A stretch of DNA of 64,000 bases from Rhodanobacteraceae bacterium (GCA_016790075.1 JAEUPP010000030.1:1-64000), one strand, 5' to 3'; positions 37,867 to 47,828 are shown, counted from the stretch's first letter. Translations and numbers: made by a program. Notes: generated by a model not told the origin, from the sequence alone.

Positions 37867-38447
37867 GGCTGTAGCTCCACTGCAGATGTATTGGGGGTCA
37901 GCCATTCCTGCAGGCGTCGTAGCGAACGCGACAGGATCGACTTCGAGTAACTTTCGGTCTGGCCGAACAGCTCGGCCAGTTCCTTGTGCGTATAACCCTC
38001 GACTTCATGCAGCACGAGGATCAGACGCGCACGTGGTGGCAGTCGTTGCAACAGGCCCATGACGTCATGCGCATCGGCGGCGACCAGGGCGCCGGTATCG
38101 ACCGCATTCGCAAACAGTCGCTCCGGGTCTTCCAGATCGATATGCCGCTGACTGCGAAGCTGATCGATCGCCGCATTGACCGTCAGGCGCTTGAGCCATG
38201 CACCGAAAGGTGCATCGCCGCGATACTGCCGGATCGCATCCATGAGTTTCAGGAACACTTCCTGGACCACGTCTTCGGCTGTCGCTGAACTGCCGAGCAC
38301 CCGCATGGCCAGCGTATAGCAGGGTCGCGCATACAGCTTGTACAGCGCGGCATGCGCCGACACATCGCCGCGGCGCGCGCGGGCAAGCGTGAGCGCATCG
38401 ACCTCCTGGGCAAAACCACTTCTGGCTTCTGTCGGATTCATGTTCAT
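37848..38447 (-). CDS. ECF-family RNA polymerase sigma factor
   Basis: 199 residues from the ATG at 38447 (MNMNPTEARSG; 38441 is an alternative). Region 2 contains ATAEDVVQEVFLKLMDAI and APFGAWLKRLTVN, and region 4 contains LPPRARLILVLHEVEGYTHKE followed by a typical recognition helix. It lacks sigma regions 1 and 3, as expected of extracytoplasmic-function sigma factors. It heads an operon with a membrane protein and a secreted PDZ protein, suggesting control by an envelope signal. The spacer to the upstream gene is 72 bp. Confidence 0.9.
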   Translation of the reverse strand: MNMNPTEARSGFAQEVDALTLARARRGDVSAHAALYKLYARPCYTLAMRVLGSSATAEDVVQEVFLKLMDAIRQYRGDAPFGAWLKRLTVNAAIDQLRSQRHIDLEDPERLFANAVDTGALVAADAHDVMGLLQRLPPRARLILVLHEVEGYTHKELAELFGQTESYSKSILSRSLRRLQEWLTPNTSAVELQPWPSRS

Positions 38448-38519
38448 GCAAGGAGCACGACGCCCGAGGAGGTTGGGTCGTCGCAAGCCAGCGCAAGATT
38501 CGCAACACTCAAGATCAAG

Positions 38520-40214
38520 CTAGCCGCGGCGCGCGATTCGGATCTCAAGGATACGCGCTCGCTCGACAAACAGGCGCGCCTGGCCAGTTTCCCTATTCAC
38601 GCTGACCGTGACCCCGGCGGGGCTGACCTCGGTTACCTTGCCTTCGATTTCCTTGCCGCCGCTAGTAATCAGCACAACACGTGCGCCAGTCTGGCCGTTC
38701 AGCGCCTCATAGGCAACGACGGCAAACGGCCGTTCGTGCGTGGCACTTTTTTCCGGCAACCGGTCAATGCGCGGACCTTGCCAGACCAATGCCGCAGTGG
38801 ATCCCGGCGGCGGCGGCGGCGCCGACGGCAAGCCGGCGAGACGTGGGTCCAGCCGCGGGTCCAGACGAGCGGGCGGCTTGGATGCGGCGCCGGATGAGGC
38901 CGGGGTCGGTGCTTGGCCGGGCGCTGCTGCCATCGAGTTCGGAACGCTGGCCGTGGCCGCTGGTTTGGGCGTGGCGATTGGCGCCGCCGCGGTGGTGGCG
39001 GCCGTCGAAGTGGGGTTCGCCGCTGCAGGTGTCGCTATCGGAACCGGCGGTGTTTCGTTGTTGGGCTTCTCCACCGGTGCGGACGGCTTGGTTGAATTGA
39101 CGGCCACGGTGGTCGCCAGAACCGGGTTCTCTTCCGGTCGCACGACTACGATATCGGGTTCGGCCAGTGGGTCATGCATCAGCGCGAGATCAATGCCGGC
39201 CAGCGCCTCGACCGGTTCGGCGAGGAAGAACAGCTTGAACAGTACAGGCGGCGCGTCGTTGTGGCGTGCGGTCAGATTGAGCCAGCGCAATACTTCCTCA
39301 GGATCATAGGTATCGTATTGCGCCGGCGCGATGTCCTCGCGCGGAAGGCTCAGCAGCTTGACTTCGCCGCCGCTGCTCAGCAACTGGCGATACATGTCGA
39401 CTACACCTTCGGCTGGCACGATGTGGGACGTCTTGAGGCGTTCCTGCACGGCGTTGACATGGCGCTCGATAAAGCCGTCGACATCAACGCCGGTTTCGCG
39501 TGCGCAGAACTGGTTGCGGCGGCGCAGGAAGTCACTGTCCCGATAGCTGAAATCGGCCGAGGCGATGCGCACCGCCTCGCGCGCGGCCGCATCATCAAGT
39601 ACCCGGGCGGTAATCTGGCGCAGTTCACTGCGCAGGGTCAGGGTTCCGAACGGAGCGTTCTCGATACCCAGATCCAGCTCAAGGTTGTGCGAGGTGGCGT
39701 CGTAGCGGTAGCGCAAGTTCAGCAGCGGGGTGCGTGGCTGCACCTGCATCGAAGCAAAATCAGCCGCTTTCAGTTCTGCAGCTGCGCCACAGGCGAAAGT
39801 CTCGAAAGGGACCAGACTCTGGGCGCCGAACCAGGGAGGGGTGTTCTCATTGGCAAGCTTGCGCAGTGCCGGCAGATTGACGTCTTCAAGGCGCAGGCCG
39901 AGTTCAGCAGGTACATCGGCATTGCGCGTGATTGCCCGCGTCAGCAGCCAGACCAGGCCCGGCGTACGCAGCTTCACGGAAGAAGCACTGAAGGCCGCAG
40001 CCTCGGCGCTGGCGACCGGCCTGAACTGGACCCCGCTCAGGATCACGTCACCACGGAAGGACCCGCTGGCGCTGGACCAGCTCAGCACGCCCCAGCGCTT
40101 CACCTGGTCGGCAAGCCACTGTGCCTGCTGGCCGGCCGCCAACCAGACCGCCAGCTTGACACCTAGAGCGAGCACGCCAGCCGACAGCAGCAGGTTGCGT
40201 AGCAGCTTCCACAT
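38520..40214 (-). CDS. Uncharacterised membrane-anchored protein with Pro/Ala-rich linker
   Basis: 564 residues. An N-terminal membrane helix (about 5-28) is followed by a beta-rich part (SSASGSFRGDVILSGVQFRP) reminiscent of AsmA/T2SS-N-type lipid-facing domains, a helical middle region, then a long Ala/Pro/Thr-rich linker (about 375-480) containing a tandem DPRLDPRLAG. The last about 70 residues form a small beta domain (GGKEIEGKVTEVSPAGVTVS). No enzyme motif is visible. It is probably exposed to the periplasm. A link to secretion or envelope assembly is a guess from the N-terminal pattern only. Confidence 0.72.
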   Translation of the reverse strand: MWKLLRNLLLSAGVLALGVKLAVWLAAGQQAQWLADQVKRWGVLSWSSASGSFRGDVILSGVQFRPVASAEAAAFSASSVKLRTPGLVWLLTRAITRNADVPAELGLRLEDVNLPALRKLANENTPPWFGAQSLVPFETFACGAAAELKAADFASMQVQPRTPLLNLRYRYDATSHNLELDLGIENAPFGTLTLRSELRQITARVLDDAAAREAVRIASADFSYRDSDFLRRRNQFCARETGVDVDGFIERHVNAVQERLKTSHIVPAEGVVDMYRQLLSSGGEVKLLSLPREDIAPAQYDTYDPEEVLRWLNLTARHNDAPPVLFKLFFLAEPVEALAGIDLALMHDPLAEPDIVVVRPEENPVLATTVAVNSTKPSAPVEKPNNETPPVPIATPAAANPTSTAATTAAAPIATPKPAATASVPNSMAAAPGQAPTPASSGAASKPPARLDPRLDPRLAGLPSAPPPPPGSTAALVWQGPRIDRLPEKSATHERPFAVVAYEALNGQTGARVVLITSGGKEIEGKVTEVSPAGVTVSVNRETGQARLFVERARILEIRIARRG

Positions 40215-40258
40215 GTTGACGGCTGGCCTCGTACCGTGTGTTTGCGTTTAGCCGGAAC

Positions 40259-40975
40259 TTAGCCCGTTAAGCCCTGGCCCACAACTGGTGTTGGTATCAA
40301 TCCTGCGGCATTGATACCCGGATCGGCGCACCGTAAAAAAAGCCGCTGCCGCGGTTCTCCGCGCCAGGCAAGATGGCCGACAACCGGCTGCACCAAGGGC
40401 AGGGCATGTACCTGCCAGTCCGCCGGCATGCCGCCGTCGGCTGCGATCCACCGCAACCGTGGCGGTTCGGTGGCGAGATCGAACTCGAGCCTGTCCAGAC
40501 CAAACGCCAACCCGCGCCCCAGCGCCTTGAGCACGGCTTCCTTTGCAGTCCACAGCCGCAAGAAAGCGTTCTCCCGTTCGCTGTCGGTGATGGCTGCGAG
40601 TGCGGCTGCTTCGCGTTCGCAGAAATAGCGCCGCGCCAGCGCCATATGCGGTCGTGGCCGTGACGGCGATTCCAGGTCGATGCCGACCTCCACGCCGCTG
40701 GCGAGCACCAGCGCCGCATGTGTGCCGCTATGACTCAGATTGAACGCAACGGACGCATCAGCCAGCGCCGGTTTGCCGTGCGCGCCTGTCTCCAGTACCA
40801 GCTCGCCTTCATCGCAGCCACGATATGCGGCCAGCACCCGGCGCAGAAAGCGCTGCGCCGCAGAGCGGCAAGTTGCCGGGTCGGAAACCGGGAATTCACA
40901 AATCCACACATGGATTTCATCGGGGCCAAGCGGCTGTGGAGGCTCAGCAATGGCGGGACGGGCGAATGCAAACAT
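40259..40975 (-). CDS. 4'-phosphopantetheinyl transferase (Sfp type)
   Basis: 238 residues from the ATG at 40975 (MFAFARPAIAEPPQ). The two family signatures are VGIDLES (magnesium-binding Asp and Glu) and FLRLWTAKEAVLKALGRGL. The length and spacing fit the Sfp/EntD class, which activates carrier-protein domains of polyketide, nonribosomal peptide or fatty-acid-like pathways by adding phosphopantetheine from CoA. No biosynthetic cluster lies in this window, so the partner carrier protein is elsewhere. It diverges from the sensor kinase gene across 225 bp. Confidence 0.9.
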   Translation of the reverse strand: MFAFARPAIAEPPQPLGPDEIHVWICEFPVSDPATCRSAAQRFLRRVLAAYRGCDEGELVLETGAHGKPALADASVAFNLSHSGTHAALVLASGVEVGIDLESPSRPRPHMALARRYFCEREAAALAAITDSERENAFLRLWTAKEAVLKALGRGLAFGLDRLEFDLATEPPRLRWIAADGGMPADWQVHALPLVQPVVGHLAWRGEPRQRLFLRCADPGINAAGLIPTPVVGQGLTG

Positions 40976-41200
40976 GCTGCATCCTCGGCCGGCCGCTGCG
41001 CCTGGGTCAAGCCGCCGAACTGGCTTTGTCGCATGCTGACCCAGACTCAGTGGCATGGGTCGCGGTGCAGGGCCAGCCCTTGCGCCGGTCAGTGGGAGCG
41101 TGCTCACGGGTTTATCCAGTGAGCGGCCGGATGCCTGCCGGGCAAGTGTTCGGCAGCGGGCGCTGCAGACATTTGGCCAGGTCTTGCATACAGTGCTGCG

Positions 41201-44200
41201 ATGATTGCCGACTGGGTACTGCTGCTGGTTTCACTTGCGTACCTTGCGGCGCTGTTCCTGGTCGCCTACTGGGGCGACACACGACCTCTGCATCCGGGTC
41301 GCTCCAGGCTACGTCCCTGGATATACAGCCTTGCACTCGCGGTGTACTGCTCGTCCTGGACCTTCTACGGCGCCGTGGGCAGCGCGGCGAATTCGATTCT
41401 GAGCTATCTGCCGATCTACCTGGGGCCCTTCCTGCTGTTCGTGTTTGGCAGTGGTCTGTTAGAGCGCCTGACGCGTGTGGCCAAGGCCAACAAGATTACC
41501 TCCATCGCTGATTTCATCGGGTCGCGTTTCGGCAAGTCCCACACGCTCAGCGCGCTGGTGACGCTCATCGCAATCATCTCTGCGATTCCGTACATTGCAT
41601 TGCAATACAAGGCCGTGACCCTGAGCATCAGCGTGCTCGGCCGCGGCAGTACGAGTTCGGTGCCAGCACCTGAGCTGCTGCAAGACACAGCCCTGGTCAC
41701 GGCGCTGGTGCTGGCACTGTTCGCGATCCTGTTCGGTACGCGCCGCGTCGATGCCACCGAGCACCACCACGGCATGATGCTTGCGATCGCGGTGGAGTCG
41801 CTGGTCAAGCTGGTAGCTTTCCTCGCCATCGGCATCTACGCGCTGCAATGGTCTGGCACCGGGCCTGTTGCCGCCGACCTGCACCAGGACTGGCAGCTCC
41901 CGGACGGTTTCCTGGCGCAGACCCTGCTCGCCTTTACGGCCATGTTCTGCCTGCCGCGCCAGTTCCATGTCGGTGTTGTCGAATGCGAGGATCCACAGGA
42001 CCTGCGCCACGCGCGCTGGATATTCCCACTGTACCTGTTGCTGTTCTGCCTGTTTGTTCCGGTCATTGTTGTGGCCGGCCGTGCGGTTGCAGCTGGCACC
42101 GGCCTGACGCCCGATGCCTGGCTGCTCTGGTTGCCGTTGGCCAACGACGATGCGGCGCTTGCGCTGCTGGCGTATACGGGCGGATTCTCCGCGGCTACCA
42201 GCATGGTCATCGTGGCTTCGGTCGCGCTGGCAACGATGATTTCCAACGATCTCGTCATGCCGCTGCTGCTGCGTATTCGCCGCTTCAAACTGGATCAGCG
42301 TCGCGACCTTTCCCACATCGTGCTGGGCGTACGCCGCACCGCGATCCTGGTACTGAGCCTGCTTGCGGTCGCCTACTACCGGGCGATGCCTCAGGGCCAG
42401 CAGCTGGCATCCATAGGCCTGCTGTCTTTCGCCGCTGTGGTGCAGTTTGCTCCGGCGACCATAGCCGGGCTGTACTGGCGCGGCGCCAGTCGCATCGGCG
42501 CGCAGGTCGGTCTTGTGGTCGGCTTCGTGATCTGGGGTTATACCTTGCTGTTGCCCAGTCTTTCGAGTTCGGGTTGGTTCGACGCGGGCTGGCTGCACAG
42601 CGGGCCGTTCGGCCTGACCTGGCTGCGGCCGCAGTCGCTGTTCCAGCTTAGCGGCTGGCACCCCCTCACGCACGGCACCTTCTGGTCGCTGCTTGCCAAT
42701 ACCGGCTGCCTGCTGATCCTGTCGTTACGCTACCGGCCCAGTGTGAGAGAGCGCCTGCGTGCGGCGAGTTTTCTCGATCTTTCCGCTGATCGCGGCAATG
42801 GCGCCGCGGGAGATTGGCCCGGTCGCATTAGCGTCGGTGATCTGCGTGCGATCGTCGGGCGCATTATCGGCGAGCGCGCAGCGCAGCGAGCGTTCGATGA
42901 TTACGCTGCCGCCAGCACCAAGCCGTTGCAGGATGCATCAGCGGCGGACCGGCCACTGCTGCAGTACGGTGAGCGCATCCTCGCGGCCGCCATCGGCGCT
43001 GCTTCGGCCCGGCGCATGCTGACCAGTGCGCTGCGTGGCACGGGGCTGGATTTCAGCGAAGCAGTCGCGCTGCTCGACGAGGCGTCACAGGAACTGCGCA
43101 ATAACCGCGAGTTGCTGTCGACCACGCTGGAGAACATTTCCCAGGGCATTAGCGTGGTCGACGCCGACATGCGTCTGGTTTCCTGGAACCGGCGCTATTT
43201 GGAAATGTTTAATTATCCAGAAAGCATGGTCTATATCGGCAGACCGATCGCGGACCTGATCCGGCACAATGCCGAGCGTGGCGAATGCGGCCCAGGTGAT
43301 GTGGAGGCTCAGGTTGACCGGCGTCTGCAGCACATGCGGGCGGGCACGGCTCACGTGTTCCAGCGCATACGCTCCGACGGCAGCGTGCTCGAAATGCGCG
43401 GCCAATCCCTGCCGGGAGGCGGCTTCGTTACCACATTTACCGACGTGACCGACTACAAGCGCGCCGAGCAGGCCTTGCGTGAAGCGAACGAAACGCTGGA
43501 GCAACGCGTATCGCAGCGCACTGCTCAACTGTCGAACGCGCTTGCAGCGCAGGAGCGGGCGAAATTCGAGGCCGAGGCGGCGAATCAGTCGAAAACACGT
43601 TTCCTCGCGGCTGCCAGCCACGATTTGTTGCAACCGCTCAATGCGGCCAAGCTGTTCACGTCGGCGCTGCGCCACCAGCCCAATCTTGATGCTGAAGCGG
43701 CACAACTGGCCGAGCGCATCGACACCGCTTTCCGTGCCGCGGAAACATTGCTTGATGCGCTGCTTGAAGCATCGCGCCTCGAAGCAGGCAAGTACCGGCC
43801 GGACATTTCCAGTGTCGCCTATGCCGATGTGATCGAACCGCTGCAACAGCAGTTTGCGGTGATTGCCGAGCGCCGCGGCCTAAAGCTGCGCATGCACCCC
43901 AGCCGCGTAGTCGTGCGTACGGACCCTCACTTGCTCAGCCGCATTCTGCAGAACTTCATTTCCAATGCGCTGCGTTATACCCGCAGTGGTCGCGTAGTCG
44001 TCGGCGCAAGACCATGTGGGAACGAGGTATTGATCCAGGTCTGGGATACCGGGCCTGGTATAGCGCCGGCACAGCAGAAACGTATCTTCGACGAATTTCA
44101 GCGCTTTGATCAGGCCTCGCCCTGGGGTGAGCAGGGCCTGGGCCTGGGCCTGTCGATCTGCGAGCGCATGGCACGCATGCTCGACCACCGTCTGGGCCTG

Positions 44201-44698
44201 TGGTCGCAGGTGGGCAAGGGCAGCTGTTTCTCCGTTCGCGTGCCCCTGGTCATGCGACGAGGCCGCCAGGCCGTCCGCTCCGCAGAGCGTGAGCAGGCTG
44301 TGACCGAACTCAGGCCTTTGCATGTGCTTTGCCTGGACAACGAGATGGCGATACTCGAGGGCATGGAAGCCCTGCTGACGCGCTGGGATATGACCTGCGA
44401 TCTTGCTTCGACCCCGGAGGAAGCGTGGAGCGCTGTGGCCCGGCGGCGGCCTGATCTAATAATTGCAGATTTCCACTTGGGGACGGCACAGGACGGCATG
44501 CTGGCGTTGTCGCAACTGCAGCAGCGCCTGACGCCATCACCCCCCGCCGCGCTGCTGACCGCCGATCGCAGCCCCGAACTCAAGCAGCGCGCCCGGCTGC
44601 GCGGCTATGCCCTGCTGCACAAGCCAGTCAAGCCGGCGGCGCTGCGCGCGCTGCTGTCGGCGATGGGGCGCAGGCCGCTGGCGCGCCCGGGGGCATAG
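41201..44698 (+). CDS. crbS: CrbS/MxtR-type hybrid histidine kinase fused to an SSSF transporter
   Basis: 1165 residues: an N-terminal sodium:solute-symporter-like module with about 13 membrane helices (1-510), a STAC linker region (about 535-640), a PAS domain (about 655-755), a HisKA domain with phospho-acceptor H807 in AAASHDLLQPLN, an HATPase domain (NALRY, DTGPGI, GLGLGLSI) and a C-terminal receiver with D1090 in IIADFHLG. In Vibrio and Pseudomonas CrbS (MxtR) with CrbR (ErdR) controls acetyl-CoA synthetase and acetate use. The convergent crbR and acs genes here give the same module, which supports the assignment over the related CbrA. Confidence 0.85.
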   Translation: MIADWVLLLVSLAYLAALFLVAYWGDTRPLHPGRSRLRPWIYSLALAVYCSSWTFYGAVGSAANSILSYLPIYLGPFLLFVFGSGLLERLTRVAKANKITSIADFIGSRFGKSHTLSALVTLIAIISAIPYIALQYKAVTLSISVLGRGSTSSVPAPELLQDTALVTALVLALFAILFGTRRVDATEHHHGMMLAIAVESLVKLVAFLAIGIYALQWSGTGPVAADLHQDWQLPDGFLAQTLLAFTAMFCLPRQFHVGVVECEDPQDLRHARWIFPLYLLLFCLFVPVIVVAGRAVAAGTGLTPDAWLLWLPLANDDAALALLAYTGGFSAATSMVIVASVALATMISNDLVMPLLLRIRRFKLDQRRDLSHIVLGVRRTAILVLSLLAVAYYRAMPQGQQLASIGLLSFAAVVQFAPATIAGLYWRGASRIGAQVGLVVGFVIWGYTLLLPSLSSSGWFDAGWLHSGPFGLTWLRPQSLFQLSGWHPLTHGTFWSLLANTGCLLILSLRYRPSVRERLRAASFLDLSADRGNGAAGDWPGRISVGDLRAIVGRIIGERAAQRAFDDYAAASTKPLQDASAADRPLLQYGERILAAAIGAASARRMLTSALRGTGLDFSEAVALLDEASQELRNNRELLSTTLENISQGISVVDADMRLVSWNRRYLEMFNYPESMVYIGRPIADLIRHNAERGECGPGDVEAQVDRRLQHMRAGTAHVFQRIRSDGSVLEMRGQSLPGGGFVTTFTDVTDYKRAEQALREANETLEQRVSQRTAQLSNALAAQERAKFEAEAANQSKTRFLAAASHDLLQPLNAAKLFTSALRHQPNLDAEAAQLAERIDTAFRAAETLLDALLEASRLEAGKYRPDISSVAYADVIEPLQQQFAVIAERRGLKLRMHPSRVVVRTDPHLLSRILQNFISNALRYTRSGRVVVGARPCGNEVLIQVWDTGPGIAPAQQKRIFDEFQRFDQASPWGEQGLGLGLSICERMARMLDHRLGLWSQVGKGSCFSVRVPLVMRRGRQAVRSAEREQAVTELRPLHVLCLDNEMAILEGMEALLTRWDMTCDLASTPEEAWSAVARRRPDLIIADFHLGTAQDGMLALSQLQQRLTPSPPAALLTADRSPELKQRARLRGYALLHKPVKPAALRALLSAMGRRPLARPGA

Positions 44699-44745
44699 GC
44701 CTGCGGCCGGGGTGTATGTCGTAGGCTGATTTTCCGCTGTTACGA

Positions 44746-45420
44746 TCAGGCCTCGTCCAAATCGACCAGCGGCAGCGCCGTATTCGGATCGAGGGCAAGC
44801 TGGCTTGCCGCCAGTGCGACCTGGGTTCGGTTGTTGCAGCCCAGCTTGCGCATGATCGCCGTCATGTGCGCCTTGATGGTTGCTTCGGAGACGCCAAGCT
44901 CATAAGCGATCTGCTTGTTGAGCAGACCTTCGGCGATCATCGCGAGCACACGGAACTGCTGCGGCGTAAGTTCGGCGACGCGGGCGGCAACCTGCGCTTC
45001 ATCGTCCCGCAGCGACAGGGGCAGGGAGCCCATCGCCGGCGGCAGCCAGATCTCGCCATCGTGCACGCGGCGAATCGCTTCGACGATGGTTTCCGCAGAA
45101 CTCGACTTCGGGATATAGCCCGCCGCTCCGTGCGCCAGCGCCCGCCGCGCCACGCTGCTTTCTTCATGCGCCGATACCACGATGACCGGCAGACCCGGAT
45201 GCTGCCCGCGCAGGTGGGCAAGCGCTGAAAAGCCACGCGCGCCGGGCATGTGCAGATCGAGCAGCAGCAGTTCGGCGACCGGATGGGCGTCGACCAGCGC
45301 CAGGAGTTCAGGCACCGTCGAGGCTTCAAACAGGTTCGCCTCAGGCGCAGCCTGACTCAGCGCACGCCGCAGCGCGTCGCGATACAGCGGATGATCATCG
45401 GCAATCAGGATCTCAGACAT
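44746..45420 (-). CDS. crbR: CrbR/ErdR-type LuxR-family response regulator
   Basis: 224 residues from the ATG at 45420 (MSEILIADDHP). The receiver domain has the acidic pocket at ADDH, phospho-acceptor D55 in LLLDLHMPG, and KSSSAE near the lysine site. The C-terminal LuxR/NarL helix-turn-helix (about 150-200, ELTPQQFRVLAMIAEG, NKQIAYELGVSEATIKAHM) binds DNA. It stands between crbS and acs, the known arrangement for the acetate switch regulator. Downstream of it and in the same direction as acs, separated from the acs stop by 93 bp. Confidence 0.88.
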   Translation of the reverse strand: MSEILIADDHPLYRDALRRALSQAAPEANLFEASTVPELLALVDAHPVAELLLLDLHMPGARGFSALAHLRGQHPGLPVIVVSAHEESSVARRALAHGAAGYIPKSSSAETIVEAIRRVHDGEIWLPPAMGSLPLSLRDDEAQVAARVAELTPQQFRVLAMIAEGLLNKQIAYELGVSEATIKAHMTAIMRKLGCNNRTQVALAASQLALDPNTALPLVDLDEA

Positions 45421-45513
45421 GCGCCCGAGCATCGCATCCACTGCGAGCCGCGGCAACAATGCAGGGCGTTCCGCGGCACCGATAACGCGACTGCATGCAG
45501 AGCAATGCAGACC

Positions 45514-47460
45514 TCAACTGCGGATCAGACGCTGCTCGACCAGGTTGTGTACCACGCCGGGGTCGGCCAGGGTCGAGGTATCGCCGAGCTGGTCGGTCGC
45601 ATTCTCGGCAATCTTGCGCAGGATGCGGCGCATGATCTTGCCGGAACGCGTCTTGGGCAGACCCGGCGCCCACTGCAAGTAGTCAGGCGTGGCGATAGGG
45701 CCGATCTCCCGACGCACCCAGCTGACAAGTTCCCTGCGCAGCTCCTCGCTGCCGTTTTCACCGGCTTTCAAGGTGACGTAGGCGTAGATACCTTGACCCT
45801 TGATGTCGTGCGGACAGCCGACGACGGCGGCTTCGGCTACCTTGGGATGGGCGACGAGCGCACTCTCAACCTCGGCAGTGCCCAGGCGATGGCCCGATAC
45901 ATTGATGACGTCGTCGACGCGGCCGGTGATCCAGTAGTAGCCGTCCGCATCGCGCCGCGCACCATCGCCGGTGAAATAAGCGCCGGGGTAGGTGCGGAAA
46001 TACGTGTCGACGAAGCGGGCATGGTCGCCGTAGACCGTGCGCATCTGCCCCGGCCAGGAATCCGTCAGAATCAGGTTGCCTTCACACGCGCCTTGCTGCT
46101 CGACACCGTTCGTGTCGACGATGGCGGGTTTCACGCCGAACAAGGGCTTGGTTGCGGATCCGGGCTTGGTGTCTATCGCGCCGGGCAGCGGCGCGATCAG
46201 CATGCCGCCGGTCTCGGTTTGCCACCAGGTGTCGACGATGGGGCAGCGGCCTTCGCCAACGACGCGGTGGTACCACTCCCAGGCTTCGGGATTGATCGGT
46301 TCGCCGACCGTACCGAGCAAGCGTAGCGATGCGCGCGAAGTGCGACGCACCGGTTCCTCGCCTTCGCGCATCAGCGCGCGGATCGCGGTCGGCGCGGTAT
46401 AGAAGACTGTCACGCGGTGCTTGTCGACGACCTGCCAGAAGCGGCTCACATCGGGCCAGTTGGGTACCCCTTCAAACATCAGCGTCGTTGCACCGTTCGC
46501 GAGCGGCCCGTAAACCACGTAGGAATGCCCGGTGACCCAGCCCACATCGGCAGTGCACCAGTAAATGTCGTCTTCGCGCAGATCAAACACGCACTCGTGG
46601 GTGTAGCTGACATAGGTCAGATAACCCCCACTGGTGTGCAACACGCCCTTGGGTTTTCCAGTCGAGCCCGAGGTATACAGGATGAACAGGGGATGCTCCG
46701 CGTTGAGCGCTACCGGCGCAAACTCAGTGGGCTGGTCTTCGAGCAACGCGCTCCACCAGCGATCACGCGGCGTCTGCATGGCGATCGGGGCACCGGTGCG
46801 GCGCACGACGAGCACGGTCTCGACCGCGCTCGTGCCGGGGCGTGTCAGCGCTTCGTCGACATTGGCCTTCAGCGCTACCTTCTTGCCGCCGCGCAGGCCT
46901 TCGTCAGCGGTGATCACGAGCTTGCATTGGGAGTCGATGATGCGGCCGGCCAGCGAGTCGGGTGAGAAACCACCGAACACGACGGAATGCACCGCACCGA
47001 TGCGCGCGCAGGCCAGCATGGCGACCGCCGCTTCCGGGATCATGGGCAGATAGATCGCGACGCGGTCGCCGGCGCCCACGCCAAGGTTGCGCAACAGATG
47101 GGCGGCACGGCAGACCTCGGCGTGCAGCTCGCGATAGCTGATCTGGCGTGAGTCCGCCGGGTCATCGCCCTCGAAGAGGATTGCCGTCTTGTCGCCGCGC
47201 GTGGCGAGGTGGCGGTCCAGGCAGTTGGCCGATACGTTGAGTGCACCGTCGCCAAACCAGCGTATGTGCAGGTCCTCGGCTGCGTATGACACGTCCTTGA
47301 CTTCGGTAAACGGCGTGATCCAGTCGATCCGTCGCGCGATGCGTGCCCAGAAGCCTTCGGGATCCCGTATCGACTCCGCATACAGCGCGTCATAGTCCTC
47401 GCGCGTGATCCGGGTGCCCGCTGCGTACGCCGGATCAACTGGGTAGATCTTGCTCGACAT
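45514..47460 (-). CDS. acs: Acetyl-coenzyme A synthetase
   Basis: 648 residues from the ATG at 47460, chosen for an AAGGA ribosome site 8-12 nt upstream and for matching the Acs start; the frame extends 12 codons further. AMP-binding motif [12 protein letters not shown], adenylation core WWQTETGG, and hinge/A10 motif TRSGKIMRR with the acetylation-controlled K608. It makes acetyl-CoA from acetate, ATP and CoA. The length equals E. coli Acs (652). The expected regulator pair CrbS/CrbR lies directly downstream, and a 16-bp palindrome sits 106 bp upstream of the start. Confidence 0.96.
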   Translation of the reverse strand: MSSKIYPVDPAYAAGTRITREDYDALYAESIRDPEGFWARIARRIDWITPFTEVKDVSYAAEDLHIRWFGDGALNVSANCLDRHLATRGDKTAILFEGDDPADSRQISYRELHAEVCRAAHLLRNLGVGAGDRVAIYLPMIPEAAVAMLACARIGAVHSVVFGGFSPDSLAGRIIDSQCKLVITADEGLRGGKKVALKANVDEALTRPGTSAVETVLVVRRTGAPIAMQTPRDRWWSALLEDQPTEFAPVALNAEHPLFILYTSGSTGKPKGVLHTSGGYLTYVSYTHECVFDLREDDIYWCTADVGWVTGHSYVVYGPLANGATTLMFEGVPNWPDVSRFWQVVDKHRVTVFYTAPTAIRALMREGEEPVRRTSRASLRLLGTVGEPINPEAWEWYHRVVGEGRCPIVDTWWQTETGGMLIAPLPGAIDTKPGSATKPLFGVKPAIVDTNGVEQQGACEGNLILTDSWPGQMRTVYGDHARFVDTYFRTYPGAYFTGDGARRDADGYYWITGRVDDVINVSGHRLGTAEVESALVAHPKVAEAAVVGCPHDIKGQGIYAYVTLKAGENGSEELRRELVSWVRREIGPIATPDYLQWAPGLPKTRSGKIMRRILRKIAENATDQLGDTSTLADPGVVHNLVEQRLIRS

Positions 47461-47828
47461 GACCGTATCCTTTTTGCTATTTGCATTTGCCATCAATGCC
47501 GACGCGGCCGCGTCGCACTACATCGCTGAACCGCGTTACAGTAGCCGAGCTCCGCGGGCAACCAATCCGACTTTAGTCGGAACGCATCGGCGTTTCGACC
47601 AATGGCGAATAGGCGGTCATTCCTGCGCGACGCAACCTCGATCGGGCCTGTGTTCCAGTCAGGCGACCGGGCTGCGGTCTGCTATGTCGCCATGTATGGC
47701 GGGCATCAGTGTTGCAGTAACAGAACAGAATGACACGGGCCGATATCGCACCGTGACCAAGAGTGCAGGGTGGGCTCTAGCCCACTGTCGTGCTGCGGGC
47801 AGTTGTCAGGACATCCAGGGAGAGTTAC
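47461..47828. promoter_or_regulatory. Divergent acs / MFS transporter control region
   Basis: 368 bp between two divergent start codons. The only strong element is the palindrome TCCGACT-TT-AGTCGGA at 47566-47581. No clear promoter hexamers, CRP site or sigma-54 site was recognised. A GGGAGA ribosome site precedes the transporter ATG. Confidence 0.5.
47566..47581. promoter_or_regulatory. Palindrome upstream of acs, candidate CrbR site
   Basis: TCCGACTTTAGTCGGA has 7-bp perfect arms around TT, centred about 114 bp upstream of the acs ATG and about 255 bp upstream of the divergent transporter ATG. LuxR-type response regulators bind short inverted repeats at this kind of distance. Identity of the binding protein is inferred from the neighbouring crbR gene. 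Confidence 0.5.

Noticed and set aside
41459-42673. 404-residue open frame on the minus strand
   Set aside because: Antisense to the membrane part of CrbS; composition is that of complement of hydrophobic codons.
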